Assembly: GCA_002413145.1 (NCBI GenBank)
Contig: DHWK01000129.1
Span: forward strand, 6,260 to 13,215
Direction: 5' to 3'
From: a bacterium UBP12_UBA5184
GTDB taxonomy: Bacteria; Vulcanimicrobiota; Vulcanimicrobiia; Vulcanimicrobiales; Vulcanimicrobiaceae
DNA: 6,956 nucleotides
In this document: piece by piece, positions 1 to 5,497 of the stretch
Numbering within the stretch: the first letter of the stretch is position 1
How the letters are laid out: every line of letters starts with the position of its first letter
Made by a program: the position numbers and the translations under genes
The notes under the pieces: generated by a model
The model's input: the letters and a program-made list of their open reading frames with translations, nothing else
Databases searched by the model: none
What the model was told of the DNA's origin: nothing

Positions 1-2
1 GT

Positions 3-422
3 CTTGGGACGAGCAACGCCCGCCTCGCGTTCCCGGGGATACGCTTCGGCGTTATCTTAGGAACGCGTCACCTTACTGCGGTAGTCGGCGGACAGAGGGC
101 ACGCGAAATCTTGCTCGAGGGGAAAGCGCTTGATGCAGCGCAGGCATGTGCCGCTGGGCTTCTGAGCGGCGTCTACGGCGCGGATGCACTTGACGCGCGA
201 GCCGCTGAGATTCTCACGCACGCCGAAGCGCTCGACGCAGGAGCATTGCGAGCGCTCCTGCGCCTGACTCGAGACGCAGCGTCGCAACGCGATCTCGATG
301 AATTGATGCGCTCGACGGCGCTTCCGGGGCTCGGCGAACGGATGCGTACCCATGCGCGCAGGGCTGCGCAGCAACGCGTCGCGCGGCGAGCGACGACGCA
401 GGGCGGCGGGCGAAGGACATGA
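3..422 (+). CDS. Enoyl-CoA hydratase/isomerase (crotonase) family protein, C-terminal part; 5' end outside window
   Basis: The reading frame is open from the window edge to the TGA at 420-422, about 139 codons, and lacks its start. The beginning reads ARLAFPGIRFGVILGTRHL, then a VVGGQRAREILLEGKALDAA stretch and AGLLSGV. This matches the crotonase fold from the active-site strand through the 'G-R-A-x-E-L-L-L-x-G-x-x-x-x-A-x-x-A-x-x-x-G-L' helix region. Family members act on acyl-CoA thioesters (hydration, isomerisation, hydrolysis) in the cytoplasm. In the canonical hydratase the second catalytic glutamate lies in a Q-P-E motif; here the aligned triplet is F-P-G (Gly codon at 36-38), and the usual PGAGG turn is absent. 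I infer it is not a classical 2-enoyl-CoA hydratase. The tail after about codon 115 is Arg/Ala rich. The stop overlaps the IclR start as ATGA, suggesting coupled translation. Confidence 0.85.
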   Translation, partial: LGTSNARLAFPGIRFGVILGTRHLTAVVGGQRAREILLEGKALDAAQACAAGLLSGVYGADALDARAAEILTHAEALDAGALRALLRLTRDAASQRDLDELMRSTALPGLGERMRTHARRAAQQRVARRATTQGGGRRT

Positions 423-1246
423 AGGCTGCGCGGACCAGCTCGGTCTCGAAAGCGCTCGCGGTTCTTGAGTGCGTTGGGCTTTCGCAACGACGATCGCTGG
501 CCGAGATCGCTGAGCAAGTGAAACTTCCAAAGTCGACCCTCCTGCGCCTCATTCAGGGGCTCGTTGCGCAAGGCTTCTTACGACGCACCGCGCACGGCGA
601 ATATGCTGTCTCTCTCAAGATGTGGCGAATCGGCTGCAACGCGGTCAACTCCGAGGCGCCGCGCGACGAAGTCATTCCAATCCTCCGCGACCTTGTCACA
701 CGGACCGGTGAAACCGCACACTATTCCGTTTACGAAGACGGGCACTCGGTCTACGTCGAGAAAGTCGACGGACTGCATCCGATTCGCGCCTACACGACGG
801 TCGGCGGCCGCTCGCCGGCGTACGCAACGGCGACCGGTAAGGCCCTTTTGTCATGGCGCGAGGAGAAGGAGATTGCAAAGATCGGACGTCGCGCCGAACG
901 TCATACCGACCAGACGCACGTAGGAGCAGAAGAAGCGCTAAAGCACGCCGCCGAGATCCGGCGCGCGGGGTACGCTGTGAATCGCGGAGAGTGGCGGGCT
1001 TCAGTTTGGGGAATCGGCGCGCCGGTCTTTGATCGATACGGACAGGTGATCGCCGCGGTCGGGATCTCCGGACCGCGCGAGCGCATCGAGCCGAACGTCG
1101 AAGACTTCGCCAAGTACGTTCGATCAGCTGCATGCGAAATCTCGCGACGTCACGGCGCGTTGGAAACCGTCTCCGCGCCGTCGAAGCACGTTGCGCGCGT
1201 AGGTTCAAAAGCGCCGCGCCGCAGGAGCGCTTCGCGTAGCGCGTGA
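419..1246 (+). CDS. IclR-family transcriptional regulator
   Basis: This 275-residue protein has the normal IclR length and layout. An N-terminal winged helix-turn-helix spans about residues 7-62 (SSVSKALAVLECV, then SLAEIAEQVKLPKSTLLRLI and GLVAQGFLRR). A linker helix follows, then the C-terminal effector-binding domain at about residues 80-250 (GETAHYSVYEDGHSVYVEKV, SPAYATATGKALLSW, RRAGYAVNRGEWRASVWGIG, VIAAVGISGP). IclR proteins bind DNA as dimers or tetramers and usually control aromatic, short-chain acid or acyl-CoA catabolism through a small ligand in the C-terminal domain. The ATG at 419 is chosen because the helix-turn-helix begins right after it and it overlaps the upstream crotonase stop by four bases. 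The last 20 or so residues (KHVARVGSKAPRRRSASRSA) are a basic tail beyond the domain. The ligand cannot be deduced; regulation of the adjacent crotonase locus is inference from position. Confidence 0.96.
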   Translation: MKAARTSSVSKALAVLECVGLSQRRSLAEIAEQVKLPKSTLLRLIQGLVAQGFLRRTAHGEYAVSLKMWRIGCNAVNSEAPRDEVIPILRDLVTRTGETAHYSVYEDGHSVYVEKVDGLHPIRAYTTVGGRSPAYATATGKALLSWREEKEIAKIGRRAERHTDQTHVGAEEALKHAAEIRRAGYAVNRGEWRASVWGIGAPVFDRYGQVIAAVGISGPRERIEPNVEDFAKYVRSAACEISRRHGALETVSAPSKHVARVGSKAPRRRSASRSA

Positions 1247-1496
1247 TCGCTTGGTGCCCCCCACGGGTAATCGCAAACCTCGCCATCCGCGTACTGACAT
1301 CGATCGCAGCATGGTACGAACGTTTTGGTGCGGCGTGCGTGATTGCGACGGTGAACAGCCGATTGTGAATGAAATCGAGCGTCCAACCCTCGAAGGGACG
1401 TGTCCCTCGGCGAAGGCAACGCGTGCGAACGATCTTCGCGCGGCCACGCCCTGACGTTACGCGCCTACGGCGCAACGAACCGCGGCGACCTCTCGA
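1247..1496. other. Intergenic stretch after the IclR gene, no supported gene
   Basis: Several short open frames cross this stretch on both strands, but none has a domain, ribosome binding site or convincing composition. One minus-strand frame (about 1280-1410) reads GWTLDFIHNRLF followed by RSYHAAIDVSTRMARFAI, which faintly recalls the catalytic core of DDE integrases. The similarity is too weak to call a transposase remnant. No clear rho-independent terminator for the IclR gene was found. Confidence 0.5.
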
Positions 1497-2093
1497 TCAT
1501 CGACGCCGAAGTCGTTGGCAAAGGTCGATGACCGCGCGCGCGACGTTTTCGGGACGGTTCTCGCGCAATGCGCTCGACCGTCGAGAGCCTAGTGGCCTAA
1601 GATGACCCGCGACAACAACGGGCCGCCAGCGGGCCCAGGATCGGCGTCGAGCCTTCGGATGATGTTTTTCGATACGTCCGCGGGGCCGATCGCGCGCCGT
1701 GGGCCAGGGATCGCACGTAACGGGGATCGGGCGCAGCGGAGACCGCGCGCGCGCGGGGGCAAAACATCGGCGCCAAAACCTCGCGCGCGCGCACGCCTGG
1801 TACTCCGCCTCGGCTCTTGCTAAGATGAGGGCAACCCGTTGCACAAAGCCGGCGACGGCAAGATCATCCAGCGGCTCGTACCCGAGATGATCACCGGCGA
1901 CGCCGATGCCAAGCGGCAAGAATCGAAGCATTAGGCGCTGCGCGCCGACGAGTTCGATGCGCGCACCGACGTTGCCGGCGATCCAGGTCGCGCTATCGTC
2001 GCTGGCCTCGAGCGTCAGTTGGTCCACAACCTGCTTGCTGAGCAAGCTGCGAACACCAGCGTCGGTAGCTGTTACAAACTCCGAGAACGTCAT
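1497..2093 (-). CDS. Hypothetical protein, probably a decayed gene (N-terminal half looks coding)
   Basis: The frame starts at ATG 2093 (an alternative GTG at 2174 follows directly after an in-frame TAG). The first 95-100 residues look like a real soluble protein: MTFSEFVTATDAGVRSLLSK, then DQLTLEASDDSATWIAGNVG, then LVGAQRLMLRFLPLGIGVAG and DHLGYEPLDDLAVAGF. The composition is mixed, with helices and acidic residues. From about 1795 downward it turns into an Arg/Pro/Ala-rich string with few acidic residues, which is typical of reading out of frame. Adjacent frames pick up better-looking scraps there, for example ADVSKNIIRRLDADPG in another minus frame near 1640-1690. A frameshift close to the CG-alternating tracts at 1744-1795 would explain this. 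I do not recognise the family. No good ribosome binding site precedes either start. Confidence 0.33.
   Translation of the reverse strand: MTFSEFVTATDAGVRSLLSKQVVDQLTLEASDDSATWIAGNVGARIELVGAQRLMLRFLPLGIGVAGDHLGYEPLDDLAVAGFVQRVALILARAEAEYQACARARFWRRCFAPARARSPLRPIPVTCDPWPTARDRPRGRIEKHHPKARRRSWARWRPVVVAGHLRPLGSRRSSALRENRPENVARAVIDLCQRLRRR
1744..1795. repeat. Two alternating CG tracts (Z-DNA-prone low-complexity DNA)
   Basis: A 12-base uninterrupted CG alternation lies at 1744-1755 and a second alternating purine-pyrimidine run at about 1782-1795. Between them are two related A-rich steps (GGCAAAACA and GCCAAAACC). A third CG run lies near 1533-1543. Such runs are prone to slippage and can adopt left-handed DNA under supercoiling. 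They coincide with the point where the minus-strand hypothetical frame stops looking coding. Confidence 0.7.
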
Positions 2094-2282
2094 TACGCAT
2101 TCGAACCACGCCGCCCGTAGGAGGGTTGCGTGCGGATGCTGGCTGCCAACGACGTCAAAGGCGCTCAGGTCCACCTATGTGATTGGCGGATTACTTGATG
2201 CGCCGCACGGGACTGCGCGCGCTGGTCGAGGCGAAGCGTCGAGAGTGTGGCGAGCGCGGTCTCGCGAACGTTCGGCGTCGAG

Positions 2283-2441
2283 ATGAAAAACCGCACGCGG
2301 CCCGCCCCCGGCCCGGGGCGCGGCCATTTCTCCGTCGCCGGCGCGACCAGAAGGGCGCGGCGCGAGCGGCAAGCCGAGGCCCTGCTCGAGTTCTACTGGC
2401 TCGCGGTACACGATCCCGACGAAGCCTTCGGCCGGGGGTGA
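2283..2441 (+). CDS. Possible small hypothetical protein (52 residues)
   Basis: ATG at 2283 opens a 52-codon frame ending TGA at 2439-2441. About 45 of 52 codons end in G or C. The C-terminal half reads RRARRERQAEALLEFYWLAV followed by HDPDEAFGRG, a credible amphipathic helix rather than the Arg/Pro/Gly string of a shadow frame. The N-terminal part (MKNRTRPAPGPGRGHFSVAG) is basic and flexible. A GTG at 2247 would extend it by 12 residues; neither start has a good ribosome binding site. An opposing minus-strand frame (ATG at 2504 down to 2175) also has high third-position GC in its first half, so the strand is not certain. No family recognised; it may be a fragment of a phage or mobile-element protein. 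Confidence 0.25.
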   Translation: MKNRTRPAPGPGRGHFSVAGATRRARRERQAEALLEFYWLAVHDPDEAFGRG

Positions 2442-2504
2442 GGCCTGGCTAAGGGCGCGCACCCCGCGAAGCCACGCAACCTGCCGACGCAATCCTTCGT
2501 GCAT

Positions 2505-2526
2505 CTCGATGACCTCGATGACCTCG
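2505..2526. repeat. 9-bp tandem repeat, about 2.4 units
   Basis: The unit TCGATGACC is repeated exactly twice (2506-2514 and 2515-2523), with partial units on both sides. Because the unit is a multiple of three, slippage would keep the frame; on the minus strand it reads as repeated E-V-I. Nothing else marks it as a binding site. Confidence 0.75.
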
Positions 2527-2541
2527 CAGGGGTTTTGCGAG

Positions 2542-2718
2542 TCACCTCCTCGGCTTCTCCTGCCCAGGCGAGAACCGCCGGATGAAGGTGGGGGCGGGGC
2601 GCGGCCCCCCAAACAGCACCGCCTGGCGGTACGCGAGTAAGCGGGCGCATCGCGCTTCGAACGCGCGCCCCTTTGCGCGCCAGATCACGCTGCGGCGCTC
2701 GCACTCGGCCTCACGCTC
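2542..2718 (-). pseudogene. Coding remnant with frameshift or truncation, family unknown
   Basis: The minus-strand frame from just after a TAG (2719-2721) to a TGA (2542-2544) has 58 codons, of which only about 7 end in A or T. It reads EREAECERRSVIWRAKGRAF, then EARCARLLAYRQAVLFGGPR and PAPTFIRRFSPGQEKPRR. It has no proper start. Directly upstream, in another minus frame (about 2713-2750), lies QLLSAELQSRLGA. Joining the two by a one-base shift near 2712 gives a continuous charged, coiled-coil-like helix. I read this as the 3' end of a gene broken by an indel. Its last codons and stop (AGG AGG TGA) form a perfect Shine-Dalgarno sequence, but no ATG, GTG or TTG follows at a usable distance. 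Confidence 0.3.
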
Positions 2719-2888
2719 CTAAGCGGCTTTGAAGCTCGGCGCTGAGCAACTGCCCCCCCGGCTGCGATGCTCTTGGCCGCAATGCTGCGCCACCCAAAAC
2801 GGCCCCCCGCGTCGGGTTGCGTGGCGCTGCGATCGGAGCGGCTTACGGACTCAGAAAGCTAGCCGCACGCCAAAGCATATTCTGATTA
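2719..2888. other. Non-coding or eroded stretch
   Basis: No supported gene. It includes homopolymer C runs near 2752-2758 and 2803-2808, likely indel hotspots, and the possible upstream part of the broken frame described at 2542-2718. It marks the left border of the low-GC islet. Confidence 0.4.
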
Positions 2889-2949
2889 GAGCGTTTCCCT
2901 GCGGCGGGCGCACATTTTACTTGGAGCGTTTCCTACGGCGGCGCACTTT
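2889..2949. repeat. Imperfect direct repeat at the 3' end of the XRE-type gene
   Basis: The segments 2889-2917 and 2924-2949 are near copies. Both begin GAGCGTTTCC, continue with a GC-rich CGGCG-type core and end GCGCAC followed by a T run; two small gaps separate them. The right copy encodes the basic C-terminus of the helix-turn-helix protein (R-R-R-R-K-R-S), and the left copy lies immediately past its stop. This suggests a local tandem duplication of the gene's 3' end, or a repeat at the edge of an inserted segment. Confidence 0.7.
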
Positions 2950-3204
2950 GCGACCGGCTCTTTCGGTACCGCCGGCTGTGCGTTTGATGCGACGGTTTCG
3001 CATCTGCCCGAGTGCAAAAATGTAGTCGTAGCAGTAGTTAGCTTGGTACTCGTTGTTTTCAATGCAGCGGACGTTATAAGTTGAAAGCATGCAATAGTCA
3101 GCGACTTCGCGTTGCGTCAGATGCTTCTTGATGCGCATCCCTTTCGCCAATGCACCAAGCGTCTTATACTTGCGTTTTGCGGTTGTGATATCGACAGGTG
3201 GCAT
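2917..3204 (-). CDS. XRE/Cro-like helix-turn-helix DNA-binding protein
   Basis: This small protein of 95 residues begins at ATG 3204, with a GGGAG five bases upstream on the minus strand; a GTG two codons earlier is less likely. Residues about 18-55 carry the helix-turn-helix: ALAKGMRIKKHLTQREVADY, then CMLSTYNVRCIENNEYQ. This follows the 'R-x-x-x-x-L-T-Q-x-E-x-A ... S-x-x-x-x-x-x-I-E-x-x' pattern of Cro/CI-type regulators. The C-terminal 25 residues are extremely basic (R-K-V-R-R-R-R-K-R-S-K at the end) and could add non-specific DNA contact. It lies 27 bases after the 70-residue gene on the same strand, so the two are probably one transcript. Base composition is about 48% GC against 60% or more around it, which points to horizontal acquisition from a phage, plasmid or island. 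Target unknown; autoregulation is a common role for such proteins but is inference here. Confidence 0.8.
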   Translation of the reverse strand: MPPVDITTAKRKYKTLGALAKGMRIKKHLTQREVADYCMLSTYNVRCIENNEYQANYCYDYIFALGQMRNRRIKRTAGGTERAGRKVRRRRKRSK

Positions 3205-3231
3205 AAACACTCCCGAGTCGTCGCGGTGATC

Positions 3232-3444
3232 CTAAATGATGACTGCCGCCGCTGTATTCTGCTCGTGACCTTCAAGGAGCGCTTTTAGAGATCGTTCGCA
3301 ATCGTGGAGGGATGTTTCGTATGAGCGGAGCGAAGCCTCTGCTTTATCGCGAGTGATATAGAAACGCTTTAAGGAACGCAACTTATCAAGGACATACTGT
3401 TTCCAGGGGTCCTTCGATTTCTTCGGTCGATAATATCGCTGCAT
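3232..3444 (-). CDS. Small charged hypothetical protein (70 residues), partner of the XRE-type regulator
   Basis: The frame starts at ATG 3444, with a weak GGA five bases upstream, and stops at 3232. The N-terminus is basic (MQRYYRPKKSKDPWKQYVLD). The middle is a predicted long amphipathic helix rich in Lys, Arg, Glu and Leu (KLRSLKRFYITRDKAEASLR, then SYETSLHDCERSLKALLEGH). The end is short and hydrophobic (NTAAAVII). There is no signal peptide or membrane segment and I do not recognise the family. GC is about 50%, matching the downstream XRE-type gene and unlike the flanks, so both probably arrived together. A small protein followed by an XRE regulator resembles some toxin-antitoxin or phage control layouts, but no toxin motif is visible. 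Confidence 0.65.
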   Translation of the reverse strand: MQRYYRPKKSKDPWKQYVLDKLRSLKRFYITRDKAEASLRSYETSLHDCERSLKALLEGHEQNTAAAVII

Positions 3445-3592
3445 CAGTTCCGATGATGGTGACGTTGCTTCAGGGCATGCGAACTCGGAGCTCGGCGATT
3501 CTTCGCGTTAGGCAGTCCCTACACCTGAGCGCATCGGCTTCACGCCATCCGCGGCTGCAGGGGTTGAATACGCACTCGGCCTGGGCGCAAGC

Positions 3593-3832
3593 CTAGCCGG
3601 GCGCGAAGGGCGAACACGCTGCGAGGGACAGGCCGGTCGCTTTCGCGATCTCGCCAAGCGAGAAGGCGTCGAGCTTCGGCGTCACCTCGCGCAGGAACCA
3701 GGCGCGATCGCGCTGCTCGGGATGTTCTTTCGCCCATTGCCGGTTGCGACGATGGTGCGAGGCGTTCGCCTCGCCGCGTTGCGCGTTTGCCTGAGCGCTC
3801 GGTGAGCAGTGAACAGATCGTTGCTGAGCCAA
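3593..3832 (-). pseudogene. Truncated copy of the PHPRHW-type putative DNA-binding protein gene
   Basis: The minus-strand frame reads QRGEANASHHRRNRQWAKEH, then PEQRDRAWFLREVTPKLDAF and SLGEIAKATGLSLAACS, then hits a TAG at 3593-3595. The better copy at 6605-6955 continues past the same point into the PHPRHW block, which is missing here. Positions 3603-3784 align without gaps to 6717-6898 at roughly 85% identity by eye. Beyond the stop another minus frame reads RVRIQPLQPRMA, possibly a scrambled relic of the lost end. The only start is a TTG at 3832, in sequence not shared with the other copy, so the 5' end is also probably lost. The EIAKATGLSLAACS segment has helix-turn-helix character. The 5' end abuts the IS1380-type element, which may have displaced it. 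Confidence 0.65.
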
Positions 3833-5394
3833 ACCGACCTCCCATGAACGAGGAACGCGAATGGACGGTCGAGATTCGGCTAGCGTACACCGTTCTTCCG
3901 CTAGATTTCGAGCGCCGCGTGATGCTCCAATTTCGCGGCTCTCTCGTCACTTCCGATGCCGGCCTGCTCACCTATCGTGAACTCGACGACGCGCTCGGTC
4001 TGAGCATAACGGCTGGAGAAGCACTGGCTGACGCGCGTACCGGCAAGAACGGCCGCCATGCATTGGTCGGCATGTTGCGTCAGTCGGTGTTCGGCCGCCT
4101 CGCGGGATACGAGGATGTGAACGACGCCGAGCGTCTGCGCCACGATCCGGCGATGCGCTGGATCGTCGGCGGCAGAGCGGCTAAAGGTCGCGCAGCGTCG
4201 CCAAGCCAGATGGGCCGGTTCGAAACGCGATGGCTCGCAGCACCTGAAAATCTTCGGGCCCTTGCCGATCTATCCGGCCGGTGGATCGACCGTGTTCGCC
4301 GGTACCGGTCAACCGAGGAGATCATCCTCGACATGGACTCGAGCGTGAGCCCGACCTATGGCGAGCAAGAGCAGAGCGTCTGGAACGGCCATTTCGGTTG
4401 CACTTGCTACCATCCGCTCTTCGTCTTCAATCAGTATGGCGATCTGGAACGATGCGCGCTTCGCCCCGGCAACGTTCACAGCGCCGATGGGTGGGAAGCG
4501 GTTCTCAAGCCGATCGTTGCACGTTACCAGGGAACGGTGAAGAGCATCGCCTTTCGCGGCGACGCTGCCTTCGCTCAACCGAACATGTACGAGTTCTTGG
4601 AAGCCGAAGGGATCGAGTACGCGATCCGCCTACCCGCAAACCAGGTCCTGCAAGAGCGTATCAGCGATTTGCTCAAACGACCGGTCGGGCGTCCCGCGCA
4701 CTACGTGCAGCGGTTCTACAAGAGTTTCCGGTACAAGGCGGCGAGTTGGTCGCGCCCGCGTCGGGTTGTCGCCAAAGTGGAGTGGCACCCCGGGGAGCTG
4801 TTCCCGCGCGTTGGATTCCTCATTACGAACTTGCGCTATGCGTCGAAGAATGTCGTGAGGTTCTACAACAAGCGGGGGACGGCCGAGCAGTGGATAAAAG
4901 AGGGCAAAGGCGCGATCAAGTGGACGCGACTTTCGTGTCGCTCGTTCGACGCGAACGCTGTCCGCCTTCAACTTCATGCGCTGGCATACAACCTCGGAAA
5001 CTTCCTTCGCACGCTCGCGACGCCCGAAGCGATCAAGGATTGGTCGCTCACGAGTCTACGCGAGAAGCTGATCAAGATCGGCGCGAAGGTCGTCAGCCAC
5101 GGCCGCTACGTCGCCTTTCAGATGGCCGAGGTCGCCATCCCGCGCCAGTTGTTTGCGGAAATTCTGCGGCTGATTGCGCAACTACGCTCGCCCTCGGCTC
5201 CCGTGGCGACATGAGGCATTCAACGGCCATGCGTTCGACGGCAAACGACGGCAGAGGTGCGCCTTGATGAGCGTGAAGCCGGCTTCTTCAGCGCGCTGCG
5301 GCACGCGAGTCCGCCTCCTGCGCCCAAACCTCGCCACCCAGAGCGCCGGGCCAGGCCTTCAAGGCCGGAAACCGACAATCTGGAGTCGAAAAGC
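3793..5394 (+). mobile_element. IS1380-family insertion sequence, approximate limits
   Basis: The element is defined by its intact transposase gene. Its left limit is placed where similarity between the two PHPRHW-type copies fades (about 3793). Its right limit is placed just before the scrap of the same gene family that begins near 5398. Both are inferences: I found no convincing terminal inverted repeats or 4-bp target duplication, which this family normally has. The implied length of 1.5-1.6 kb is typical for the family. Confidence 0.5.
3844..5214 (+). CDS. IS1380-family DDE transposase
   Basis: The protein has 456 residues from ATG 3844, a normal length for the family; the frame is open further upstream to 3787, but that part is not conserved-looking. 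The N-terminus has the family signature FRGSLVTSDAGLLTYRELDD followed by ALGL, then the helical block GRHALVGMLRQSVFGRLAGY EDVNDAERLR. The catalytic core is complete. The first Asp is in ILDMDSSVSPTYG (D163, with D165 close by), followed by FGCTCYHPLFVF. The second Asp is in IAFRGDAAFAQPNMYEFLE (D240). The Glu is in YNKRGTAEQWIKEGK (E348). The C-terminal helical part (RLQLHALAYNLGNFLRTLAT) is also present. The enzyme would cut and paste its own element in the cytoplasm. No frameshift or internal stop was seen, so it may be active or recently arrived. No strong ribosome binding site precedes the ATG. Confidence 0.95.
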   Translation: MNEEREWTVEIRLAYTVLPLDFERRVMLQFRGSLVTSDAGLLTYRELDDALGLSITAGEALADARTGKNGRHALVGMLRQSVFGRLAGYEDVNDAERLRHDPAMRWIVGGRAAKGRAASPSQMGRFETRWLAAPENLRALADLSGRWIDRVRRYRSTEEIILDMDSSVSPTYGEQEQSVWNGHFGCTCYHPLFVFNQYGDLERCALRPGNVHSADGWEAVLKPIVARYQGTVKSIAFRGDAAFAQPNMYEFLEAEGIEYAIRLPANQVLQERISDLLKRPVGRPAHYVQRFYKSFRYKAASWSRPRRVVAKVEWHPGELFPRVGFLITNLRYASKNVVRFYNKRGTAEQWIKEGKGAIKWTRLSCRSFDANAVRLQLHALAYNLGNFLRTLATPEAIKDWSLTSLREKLIKIGAKVVSHGRYVAFQMAEVAIPRQLFAEILRLIAQLRSPSAPVAT

Positions 5395-5497
5395 TCGGCC
5401 ATCTGGGGGATACCGGCTAAGGCCGCACTGTCGGAGCTTCGGCGTTACCTGTGCGAGGGCACTGGTCGCTCGTAGCGAAGTGGCTTCGCTGTCGCTT
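5215..5497. other. Right flank of the IS1380-type transposase gene; no full gene
   Basis: This stretch should contain the right end of the insertion sequence and the join to older DNA. Visible elements are the palindrome GAAGCCGGCTTC (about 5276-5287), a GGCCTTCAAGGCC dyad near 5357-5369, a probable PHPRHW-family scrap on the minus strand (5398-5470), and a perfect 7-bp stem with a 3-base loop (AGCGAAG-TGG-CTTCGCT, 5474-5490). Open frames here are Arg/Pro-rich and unconvincing. Confidence 0.45.
5398..5470 (-). pseudogene. Short fragment related to the PHPRHW-type gene family
   Basis: On the minus strand one frame reads TSALAQVTPKLRQCGLSRYP, parallel to WFLREVTPKLDAFSLGEIAK in the left copy. 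At the DNA level GAGCTTCGGCGT (5434-5445) is identical to 3671-3682, and the next 20 or so bases remain similar. It is only a scrap: no start, and no helix-turn-helix remainder or PHPRHW block. The match is short enough that chance in GC-rich DNA is not excluded. Confidence 0.35.

Noticed and set aside
1280..1410. Minus-strand frame with GWTLDFIHNRLF and SYHAAIDVSTRMARFAI as a DDE integrase remnant.
   Set aside because: Only a vague resemblance to the catalytic core, no catalytic triad, and the frame continues into the antisense of the IclR gene.
2175..2504. Minus-strand open frame from ATG 2504 as a gene.
   Set aside because: Its second half is a Pro/Gly/Ala/Arg string typical of a shadow frame, there is no ribosome binding site at the ATG, and a plus-strand frame there has better residue make-up. 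The strand remains unresolved.
3784..5247. An 8-bp inverted repeat (CGTTTGCC at 3784-3791, GGCAAACG at 5240-5247) bracketing the transposase gene as possible IS termini.
   Set aside because: The left arm lies inside sequence still shared with the other PHPRHW-type copy, no target duplication flanks the pair, the match does not extend, and an 8-mer match between two GC-rich flanks is not unlikely.
4281..5267. Long plus-strand open frame overlapping the transposase gene in another frame.
   Set aside because: Arg/Pro/Ser-rich shadow of the transposase reading frame with no motifs.
5174..5497. N-terminal extension of the secreted protein back into the transposase gene, giving a 390-residue product.
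   Set aside because: It would put a signal peptide about 110 residues inside the protein, and the extension is Arg-rich and lacks a ribosome binding site. Open frames without stops are common at this GC content.
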